DNA from: Candidatus Epulonipiscioides saccharophilum
Lineage (GTDB): Bacteria > Bacillota > Clostridia > Lachnospirales > Cellulosilyticaceae
Length of the DNA: 41,168 nt
Direction: 5' to 3'
Assembly: GCA_002007295.1 (NCBI GenBank)
Contig: LNZM01000152.1
Coordinates: 1-41,168 of the forward strand
This document shows, one piece after another, positions 14,839 to 23,400 of this stretch. How positions within the stretch are numbered: position 1 is the first letter of the stretch; every line of letters starts with the position of its first letter. The translations under genes and the position numbers were made by a program. The notes beneath the pieces are model-generated. The model saw only the letters and a program-made list of their open reading frames with translations. It was not told the origin of the DNA and did not search any database.

Positions 14839-15903
14839 ATGAAAAAAGTAATCTCTAAAAATAATGGCATCGGATTTTTTGAAAAATATTTAACCGTTTG
14901 GGTTATAGCCTGTATGGCTGTCGGCGTATTAATCGGTAAATTTATGCCTGCTATCCCATCCTTTTTGGGCAAGTTCGAATATGCTAATGTCTCCATTCCT
15001 ATTGCTATCTTAATTTGGCTTATGATTTATCCTATGATGATGAAAGTAGATTTCGTTAGTATTAAAAATGTCGGTAAAAATCCAAAAGGCTTGTTTTTAA
15101 CTTGGGCCACTAACTGGCTAATCAAACCTTTTACTATGTTTGCTATCGCTTGGTTATTCTTCTACATAATTTTTAAAGGCTTAATCCCAGCCGAATTAGC
15201 TAAAGATTACTTGGCCGGAGCCGTTCTATTGGGGGCTGCACCATGTACGGCCATGGTTTTTGTTTGGAGTCACCTAACAAAAGGCGATCCTGCTTACACC
15301 GTCGTTCAAGTTGCTACTAACGACCTTATTATCCTAATAGCTTTTACTCCGATTGTAGCTTTTTTATTGGGCGTTGGTGGGGTTAGCGTACCTTGGGATA
15401 CTCTTCTTCTATCTGTTGTTTTATTCGTCGTTATCCCTTTAATCGGTGGCATAGCAACAAGGCTATACGTAATTAAGAAAAAAGGTCTCGACTATTTCAA
15501 TAATGTGTTTTTAGCAAAATTTTCAAACGTAACTATTATCGGCCTTTTGCTAACATTAACCTTAATATTTTCGTTCCAAGGCGAAGTTATTTTAGCTAAT
15601 CCATTACACATTATTCTTATAGCGATACCTCTAATTATCCAAACTTTCTTAATCTTCTTTATAGCTTACTATGGTGCGAAAAAACTTAACCTTTCCCATG
15701 ACATTGCTGCGCCCGCTGGGATGATTGGAGCATCCAATTTCTTTGAGTTAGCTGTTGCTGTAGCGATTTCATTATTCGGCGCTGATAGTCCCGTTGCTTT
15801 AGCTACTATCGTCGGCGTTTTGGTTGAAGTCCCTGTTATGCTTATTCTTGTTAAAATAGCAAATAAAACTGCTCATCATTTTGTAACTAAATCTGAAGCA
15901 TAA
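14839..15903 (+). CDS. acr3: ACR3-family arsenite efflux permease
   Basis: A membrane exporter for As(OH)3 of the BASS superfamily, about 354 residues with ten predicted helices. Diagnostic motifs are IPIAILIWLMIYPMMMKVDF, the conserved cysteine in LLGAAPCTAMVFVWSHLTKGDPAY, VATNDLIILIAF, and the glutamate in VGVLVEVPVMLILV near the end. The frame is open from TTG 14824, but GGAGG at 14826-14830 places the start at ATG 14839. It is the last gene of the arsenic island, followed by a strong terminator. Together with ArsR it would give arsenite resistance; no arsenate reductase (ArsC) gene is visible in the window. Confidence 0.95.
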   Translation: MKKVISKNNGIGFFEKYLTVWVIACMAVGVLIGKFMPAIPSFLGKFEYANVSIPIAILIWLMIYPMMMKVDFVSIKNVGKNPKGLFLTWATNWLIKPFTMFAIAWLFFYIIFKGLIPAELAKDYLAGAVLLGAAPCTAMVFVWSHLTKGDPAYTVVQVATNDLIILIAFTPIVAFLLGVGGVSVPWDTLLLSVVLFVVIPLIGGIATRLYVIKKKGLDYFNNVFLAKFSNVTIIGLLLTLTLIFSFQGEVILANPLHIILIAIPLIIQTFLIFFIAYYGAKKLNLSHDIAAPAGMIGASNFFELAVAVAISLFGADSPVALATIVGVLVEVPVMLILVKIANKTAHHFVTKSEA

Positions 15904-15910
15904 AAATTTA

Positions 15911-15941
15911 GCTCCTCTTAACGCAGAGGAGCATTTTTTTT
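15911..15941. terminator. Bidirectional terminator between acr3 and the fibronectin-III genes
   Basis: GCTCCTCT-TAACGC-AGAGGAGC, a perfect 8-bp stem, is followed by ATTTTTTTT on the plus strand. On the minus strand it is followed by TAAATTTTTA. It serves two convergent transcripts. Confidence 0.85.
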
Positions 15942-15955
15942 ACCTATTTTTAATT

Positions 15956-18900
15956 TTACAATCCTAGCATGATCATTATATCACATATAGTATCGTAGTT
16001 TACAGGTTCATTCGGATTAAAATCTTCCGGATTTATCAATTGCATATTTATTGCTTTATTCAAACTTCTTTCGTATTTTTCTGTAGCATCTTCTATAGTT
16101 TTTTCCGGAATTACTTCTGGTCCTATATAACCGTTCTTTCTTTCGTATAAAGATACTAGCCCGGATACTGCTTCTTCATTAGTTACTTTTCCAAGCTCTT
16201 TATCTTCTTGCAAATGTAATTTTCTTTCTTCTAAGATCTCTTCATCATATAAACCAGAATTATTGATTTGTGTTATCTCATCTTGTGTTAAAATATTATT
16301 CAAGTTTATTTCTGCTTTATTATAAGCCATACCAAGCAATAAATTAGTAAACTGCTCTGCGTATACTGGGGTATTACCGAAATAGTTAATACCTAATTCT
16401 TTGATAGAATATTTATCCCCTATTTCTTGCATAGAATGAGTTAAGTCTCTGGCCATGGCCGCTTTTGCTGTACTGTAAAGAGCATTTATTCCTAGGACGT
16501 TTGTTTGATACTCCAAATATGTCCCTTCATTATTCACTATCCTTTGTGATGGCATTACCAACCAATCTTCGTTTACTATATCATAAACTTTCATCTTCAC
16601 ATTTGGTGAATCCGGATGTAGTTTAATCTTTATGTCCATATTATCATTTAGTCCGCTAATTGTTTCGGGTACACCTGTTTCTTTTATCATGTATATGTTG
16701 GTTTCCTCGGCTAACTCGAATATATCCGGGAATCGGAATTTAGCATCTTCTAGGCTGTAGTTTGTTTTTTTAGTAAACGAAAATACCACTTCTTCTTTAC
16801 TTTTTAATGGTCCTAAATCTACAGACCTTGGCTTGATAGTATAAATTGCGTCGTTGGTTTCTACTTCTAAGTCCATATTTCGGCTATCCATTGCGTTTAG
16901 GAGAGTAACCGGTATTGTTAATCGTCGTACTTTTGCGTTGTCAAAACCTTCATATAAATCCATATCCACTTTAAAAGTACTTAGATCTTTATTTAGGATA
17001 GTTGTTATTATACCTTCTGGATTCACTATCTTATAATCCCAAACTCCATTTTCTAGATCCAGGTTTTGCTCGTAATCTTGCTCAAAACTTTCTTCGTTAT
17101 CCGGCTCACCCGTATATTCTGACTTAGAAGCTTTGGTTATTATTCGGACCCAATCAGAATATTCAGATTCTTTAGATAGAGTTCTATCACTTTCACCGTC
17201 GACAATTTCAATTTTAGTCTTTACTTTAACAAAATAAGATCTATTAGGCTTTAGGTCATTGAACTTAACCATGTTTTTCTCTAAGATTTCTACCGGCGAA
17301 TCTTCGGCTGCACCTTCATTTTTATTTTCTTCTGTGATCTCAACAATGGTTGGGCTAATAAACTCCACGTTATCAGCAAATGCTACCGTGTAGGAATAAG
17401 TTGTTGCTATAGAACCCTCTATGGATTCACCTTTATCGTTTTCATCCTTTTCCCAAGTAACAATAATAGAATCTTCGGTGATAGGCAAGTAATCCAAACC
17501 TAATTCTACCAGAGCTAACTCGGATGCTGGCCCAACACTTACTGGTATATCCGGTGGTTGTATTTCTAAAGTTTTAGCAAAGACCGGACTGCTCCATGCA
17601 GATTCTAGGTCACCTTCTTTTTGTTTAGCTTTTATCCAAATGTAATATTCTGTATCTGGAAATAAGCCTAATACTTCAACAAAAGCATTTTCACCGTCGC
17701 CAACAAAAAACTCACTGTTTGGATCCGAAGAAATGTTTAAATCTTCGTACGGCATCGATTCCGGTCCTTCCGGATCATCAAATCTAGAATAGACCATTTC
17801 ATAGTCAAACTTATGATTAAATTTAAAAAATACTTCAATGCTATGGTCCGTTACTTCATTTAAATTTAAATTTGGCACGATCGGTACTTCTTCTTCACTT
17901 ACAAAGTTGGCCAATGTATTATATATTATATAACTTGGATAAGATTGCGTTAATCTGGTTCCATCATCTAATGTTCTATATGCCCTTATAAAAGTTATAT
18001 AAGCAGTGTTAGCTATCAAACCTACGACTTTATGCTCTTGCCATATCAATGATGTTTCATCGATATATTCACTTACGGCCAACTCTTCCCAGCCAGCTTC
18101 CCAATCGGCGCTTCCACCTTCTTGGGCTACCATAAAAATCCAATCTTCTAGCTCTAGATCACCTTGTAAGTTTTTTACATCTTCGTATGGTAAAGTTTGC
18201 ATTTCGTATTTTATCCCACTACCTAAAGAAATCTCTCTAGAAGTGAAATTATTTTCATAAAAATTTACACCAACGTAATCTCTAACCATATCCAAGTGCT
18301 CATAAGTTATAAGATTTATTGGTAAAGTTTCTACTTTTAAAGGTGCTTTAAACAGCACTTTCGGCTCAGTTTCTAATAAATAAACTTTAGAATTCCATTG
18401 TTTAGCTAATGGAATATTTTCTGGAAATTCTTGATAAAAATCTTCATCCGCAGCTGCGCCTTTATACATTAATTCTTGCCATTGTTCTCGCCATATTATA
18501 TCGGCACTGTTGTTTGTTATACTATCTGGCTTTACTAGAATAGGAGGCTTAAGTAATATCGGAGGATAGAATATATCGCCATTTTTATCTATTGTAATAG
18601 CCACGATAGTCGGTTCCGAAGTGGCGAAGCGAGCAGCGTCTTGTCTTTTGGCCACGATTTGAATATAATACGTTTTATTTGTTGCTAACGGCAGCTTTGC
18701 TTCTGATACATCGTAATATTCAGCTATTACTTTCTTAAATCCTACTACATCTCCAAACGGTGTTGTTACTAACGAATCCTCATCGTCGGGATCAATAAAT
18801 ACATTCCTCTCTATTGGAGCTAATCCGTTTTCTACTAATGAAGAATCTAAGGCTTCTTTTCTTTCTGTTACCCATATATCATATACTAACTCATAATCTA

Positions 18901-20260
18901 ACGTTTTATTGCCGTTTGCATCCACTTTGCCTTCATAAGCGTCCCAAACTAGCTGAATCTGAACTGGTGCGTCGTTTATCATGGTAAACGTTTGCTTCTT
19001 AAAGTTTTCTACATTGTACGGTGTTGTATCTCCTTTTACTAAATATTCTTTTGCTATCTCTGCATTTAAGTCTATATCGTCGTTAAACGGTTTTGGTATT
19101 TGTGGTGAAGCCGGCTTTTCTACTGCATCGTAAGGAATATATTCTACTTTACCTGTAGTTGGCGATGGACTTAATGTTGCGTTAGTATCTTCATTAGTAA
19201 ACTCAAATTCCAACCAATACATTGTTGTAACTTCTGGCTCGTACAATTCATAATATCCTATTAATGCTCCATTATCTTTTTGAAATGTAAATATTTCTTG
19301 CGCATTTTGTCCGGATACTTGAGCAAATATACTAGTTTTGGTTAAAGAATATGAATTTTCCAAGATACTAGCCGAAATATTCCACTCTAATCTTATTTTT
19401 CCGTTACCTACATTAAAAACTCGAAGTGGAATGCTAGTAATCGCAGAAACAACTTTTGGATCTGATCCTATTGTAGTTTTCTCTTTTAATGGATCACCTT
19501 CAGGCAAATTTGGCATTACATATACGGAGTACATCTGACCCGGACTAACACCTTCCGATATCAAATAGACTACGTATTTTCGACCATCATTCGGATCCGT
19601 AATTATGTTGTTGTCACCTAAATCTGATTGTGTCACTGTTATTGTACTATTGTCCGGAAAATCCCCTATATTCTCGGCAGCACCTTGGGTGTAACCGACT
19701 AAATATTCTATACCAGGTATATATTCAAACTTTACTTCTAATCCTTCATCCGTTCCAGTTACTTGCGTATTAAAATTTGTGATAAGCTTTAAGTTTGCCG
19801 GTTCCGATTCTATAATCGTATCGAAGGAGTCTCCTGTTTCATCATCCGTAACTCGGTGAAGATGCCTAGCAACTAAATTTAAATTATAAAATACTCCACT
19901 TTCTAATAGGGTACTAATATCTTGTTCTGTATCATCGGCACCAATCGGCATTTCTCTAGAAGGCGAAAATCCCATAAAATCTTCGCTATATAAATCATAT
20001 CCCGAAAGGTCATGAGAACCTACTATGTCTGTTGGTGGCGACTGACCGGATGTGTCACCATCTTCATTTGCTGCTATTTCCGGCCTGGTCCAACCAATCA
20101 TAACATCCGGAATTACCGTAGATTCACCACTTTTTTTGTGAGCTATATTAGCATAAAAATCTGTTGGCGGTAATTGAATGTTGGCTAATACATTAAACGG
20201 CAAAAATGAAGTTATCATTACTATAGCTAACATCATGGCCGTTATTCTTTTGTGCTTCAC
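15956..20260 (-). CDS. Large secreted fibronectin type III protein (1434 aa)
   Basis: A 1434-residue exported protein. The N-terminal signal peptide has KHKR, then a hydrophobic core (MMLAIVMITSFLPFNVLA). The body holds several fibronectin-III-like beta modules with the usual W/L and Y.V.V patterns, e.g. NSADIIWREQW, DHSIEVFFKF with LFPDTEYYIWIKAK, and DSIIVTWEKD with LKPNRSYFVKVKT. After about residue 1090 come a different beta-rich region and a helical C-terminus (EEAVSGLVSLYERKN...GL) faintly like S-layer-homology repeats. No catalytic site is seen. The start is GTG 20260 with AAGGGGG upstream. It is second in an operon after a paralogous larger gene. A surface adhesion or scaffold role is inferred. 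Confidence 0.85.
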   Translation of the reverse strand: MKHKRITAMMLAIVMITSFLPFNVLANIQLPPTDFYANIAHKKSGESTVIPDVMIGWTRPEIAANEDGDTSGQSPPTDIVGSHDLSGYDLYSEDFMGFSPSREMPIGADDTEQDISTLLESGVFYNLNLVARHLHRVTDDETGDSFDTIIESEPANLKLITNFNTQVTGTDEGLEVKFEYIPGIEYLVGYTQGAAENIGDFPDNSTITVTQSDLGDNNIITDPNDGRKYVVYLISEGVSPGQMYSVYVMPNLPEGDPLKEKTTIGSDPKVVSAITSIPLRVFNVGNGKIRLEWNISASILENSYSLTKTSIFAQVSGQNAQEIFTFQKDNGALIGYYELYEPEVTTMYWLEFEFTNEDTNATLSPSPTTGKVEYIPYDAVEKPASPQIPKPFNDDIDLNAEIAKEYLVKGDTTPYNVENFKKQTFTMINDAPVQIQLVWDAYEGKVDANGNKTLDYELVYDIWVTERKEALDSSLVENGLAPIERNVFIDPDDEDSLVTTPFGDVVGFKKVIAEYYDVSEAKLPLATNKTYYIQIVAKRQDAARFATSEPTIVAITIDKNGDIFYPPILLKPPILVKPDSITNNSADIIWREQWQELMYKGAAADEDFYQEFPENIPLAKQWNSKVYLLETEPKVLFKAPLKVETLPINLITYEHLDMVRDYVGVNFYENNFTSREISLGSGIKYEMQTLPYEDVKNLQGDLELEDWIFMVAQEGGSADWEAGWEELAVSEYIDETSLIWQEHKVVGLIANTAYITFIRAYRTLDDGTRLTQSYPSYIIYNTLANFVSEEEVPIVPNLNLNEVTDHSIEVFFKFNHKFDYEMVYSRFDDPEGPESMPYEDLNISSDPNSEFFVGDGENAFVEVLGLFPDTEYYIWIKAKQKEGDLESAWSSPVFAKTLEIQPPDIPVSVGPASELALVELGLDYLPITEDSIIVTWEKDENDKGESIEGSIATTYSYTVAFADNVEFISPTIVEITEENKNEGAAEDSPVEILEKNMVKFNDLKPNRSYFVKVKTKIEIVDGESDRTLSKESEYSDWVRIITKASKSEYTGEPDNEESFEQDYEQNLDLENGVWDYKIVNPEGIITTILNKDLSTFKVDMDLYEGFDNAKVRRLTIPVTLLNAMDSRNMDLEVETNDAIYTIKPRSVDLGPLKSKEEVVFSFTKKTNYSLEDAKFRFPDIFELAEETNIYMIKETGVPETISGLNDNMDIKIKLHPDSPNVKMKVYDIVNEDWLVMPSQRIVNNEGTYLEYQTNVLGINALYSTAKAAMARDLTHSMQEIGDKYSIKELGINYFGNTPVYAEQFTNLLLGMAYNKAEINLNNILTQDEITQINNSGLYDEEILEERKLHLQEDKELGKVTNEEAVSGLVSLYERKNGYIGPEVIPEKTIEDATEKYERSLNKAINMQLINPEDFNPNEPVNYDTICDIMIMLGL

Positions 20261-20289
20261 AATTTTTCCCCCTTATTTTAAGTTATGTT

Positions 20290-20460
20290 TATCAAGTTAA
20301 AATGTCAGTCAATATTTTTGTATTTCAATCAGCAAGATTAAAATGTCAATCAACATCTTTGGTATTTCAGCATTTCAGTCGACTAGATTAAAAATTAAAA
20401 TGTCGATCCACCTTTTTTGGCATTGCAGTTAGCAAGAATTTATTGCGTTAAAATATCAGT
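20290..20460 (-). repeat. Echoes of the 3' end of the larger fibronectin-III gene
   Basis: On the minus strand, downstream of TAA at 20442-20440, the last ~50 bp of the gene (GCTGAAATGCAAAAAATG, GACATTTTAA) recur three times in diverged form. The GACATT cores on the plus strand are at 20301, 20342 and 20399, with the parent at 20452. One copy reads AEIPKMLIDIL against parental AEMQKMLTDIL. Spacing is 41, 57 and 53 bp. Confidence 0.7.
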
Positions 20461-23400
20461 CAACATTTTTTGCATTTCAGCTGGTAAGATCGTATCGGTT
20501 GGCTTTTCATCGCCATCTATAAACCCTAATTGTTGAGCAACGCTAGCATACTGTCTATATTGAGGTTTATACAAATTAATATGGGTAACCGCCTGACGGT
20601 TAGTAATAGCTATGTTATTTATAGAGTTGTAACTAATTTTTTCGTAAAGTTGCATCAATAAATATATAGCTTCTTCCATGGTTATGGATCCAGCTGATTG
20701 GAAACTAGTTACACCTTTAAAGCCATTTTGATTTAGATAAGTTACAGGATTTGCATTGATAGGTGCACCCATAACGGATGCGATAGCATTGTAAACTTGG
20801 TCTTTAGATGTAGTATTACCCGGTGCTAAGCGAGTTTCTAAGGTCTGATCGATATCATATCTATTTATCATTTCCTGTGCTGCAGATTGAGATCCGATTC
20901 CAACCTCGTTTTCTGTTCCTGCGAACACTACAGCGGTCGGCCCTGTTATTTCTGTTGCCCAGCCATCTATCATTCTATAAGCATAAGTTTTTACCCATCC
21001 TCTATCATAAATATACGCTTGTGTATCTAATGAATTTATCTCGGCTTCAACTTGTATAGGTGTGTCTAATTCATCAATGCTTTTTTCACGGCCCATAGCA
21101 TCATAAATAAACTCGAAAGCTTTATCTTGATATCTAGTAGAAATATTAGCTACTTCTTTTTCTATAATTTCTTGTAACTCCTCGTCTTCTACAACCTCCT
21201 CGAACAAAGCTTCTTGTAACTCTTCTTCTACAGAAATCCGACCATCTTCCATTAGATCTTTAAAAATGTCTAAAATATCGACTTCGATAAAGATGTCTTC
21301 TTCTTCTAGCGGAATTATATCTAATTCTATATTCAGTTCTTTGGTTAAAGGCTCCTTCCCATTGACCAATTTAATATCTCTCGTATAAATAGCTAATTTA
21401 ACATAAAAATCTTCCGTTTTATTAGAATTTATATCTACTTTAATATCTCGAATATCGGACAAATAAGGGGAAATAGTATCCGGCCTGATGCTAACAGTAA
21501 ACTCACCGATTTTTCCACGTAACATAGCGAGGTGACCATCTTCAAAAGCGTTACCCGGGAAATAATATTCGGCAGAGGTAAAGTCTGGCTTAGTTGTTAA
21601 TTCGAACACATCGTTTGACAATCTCTCTTTTAAGTAAGTTTCTTTAAATTTATATACACCCGTGTCGTCTGTTTCTAAAAGTATCCAATAAGGTTGACCA
21701 CGCAGTTCAAGTAATAGCCGATCAAATTTGGCTAGATACTCTTCTAGGCGAGATTTATCTTCTTCGTCCTCGTCATCAACAGCCGTTTGATAAACTATTT
21801 TATTAGAATAAAGAGATCTTGGTGCTTCTTCATCGGGCGGAACTTCCGTTTTGTAGTCAACTATTCTAACCTTTATGTCGTACCGAGTACTACTATCAAA
21901 TCCGGAAATTTTGTATACATAATATTGGTAGCCTTCCGGCGGAATTGGAGCATCGTCATTGGCCGTTAATCTTTCGGCTACATAAGGGCCGTAGTTAGCA
22001 AAAGAGAAGTCATGATCTCTTTCGCCTTTAATGGCTATTTCGAAGTCATATTGATCGGGCACCACCGAATCGGCTGGAATAGGTGCCATAAAGCTAATCA
22101 CGACCTCGTCGCTTGGTAGATAATCGTAATTTTTAGTTCTTTCCACCTTTAAAGTGGTCGGTGGTTCTACTGGACTGGTGGTTACTGGCTGACTTATCCA
22201 TTCCGAAGCCACTAAAGTTCCTTCTATATTAACGACAGTTCTAACATAGTAATAATAAATATTGTTTGGTGTTAAAGTTCGGTCATCCAACTTCAATAGC
22301 TCTGAAAAAATTTTTGGTTCTAGCAAAGTTGTGATAAAGCTTACACCATTAAACTTAACTGAGTATACTAAGTCTTCATTGTTGGTTAAGTGTCCGCCTG
22401 TTGCGAAACCGAGTAAGGATGGATCTTTTCTTAAAACATTTTCTAGAGATAAAGTTGGGTCCAAAATATCGCCTTCTAACCTAGCGTCTTCAGCCCTTAA
22501 CAATTCATAATACATCACTTGCCCTTCATTCGGCTGATAGTTCGGCTCATCCCAACGTAAAACAACCGAAGTATTGCTAGTTTGTTCTTCTATCCAAAAA
22601 TCGGCCGGAGTTGGAGGCTTCTGCTCTTCTGGTCCAGGAGGTTTTGGATTTACATGTGTTGTAAATGTATGAATCTTAGAAAATGTAGAATACTTCGACT
22701 TAACATCCGGTGATTTGTTGTCTACTCTGGTTCGAATTTGAACATAGTAAGTTTGGTTCTGATCTAATCCTTGAAATTCTACTGTTGGCCATAGATAACT
22801 TGGTAGAACGTTATCCGAACTTCTAAAATCTAATCTAACCACGTCACCTCGGCGTAAATTCAGAATGTAATCATTCATATTTACATCTACGCTCACTCCC
22901 GGGACAACGGTTGTAATATCGCTACCCCAAATTTCTTTTGCATTTTCAAAGTCATCTAAGATTGGGTCATCTTTTTGATACAAAAATACTTCGTATGTTC
23001 TATCGTACTTATCCGGGTTACCGTATTCATCTTCGTACTTATATTCCCAATCTACTGGGTCTAGCATAAAGTCAATGAAATTTTCTAAATTTACTATGTT
23101 AAAGTTAATTTTTTGATTTGCTTTATTTATATCATCTGGATTCGTAGGGTCTTCTACAATTACTGATTCATCGGTAATTATTGTAACAATAGGCAACACT
23201 TCATTTTTATTAGTAAAAGTAATAGCTACAGGATTAGATTCATTACTATATGTTAACGTACTAACTTCTTCTTCTTGACCCGGCTGTGGAGGATTCAAAT
23301 TTGGATCACGATCATAAACAGCTCTTACAGTAAAGTAGTAAGTTTTACCAACATCCCACTGAGGATGACTTAAATCGTCTAACTCTTCGGGAGCCGGTGG

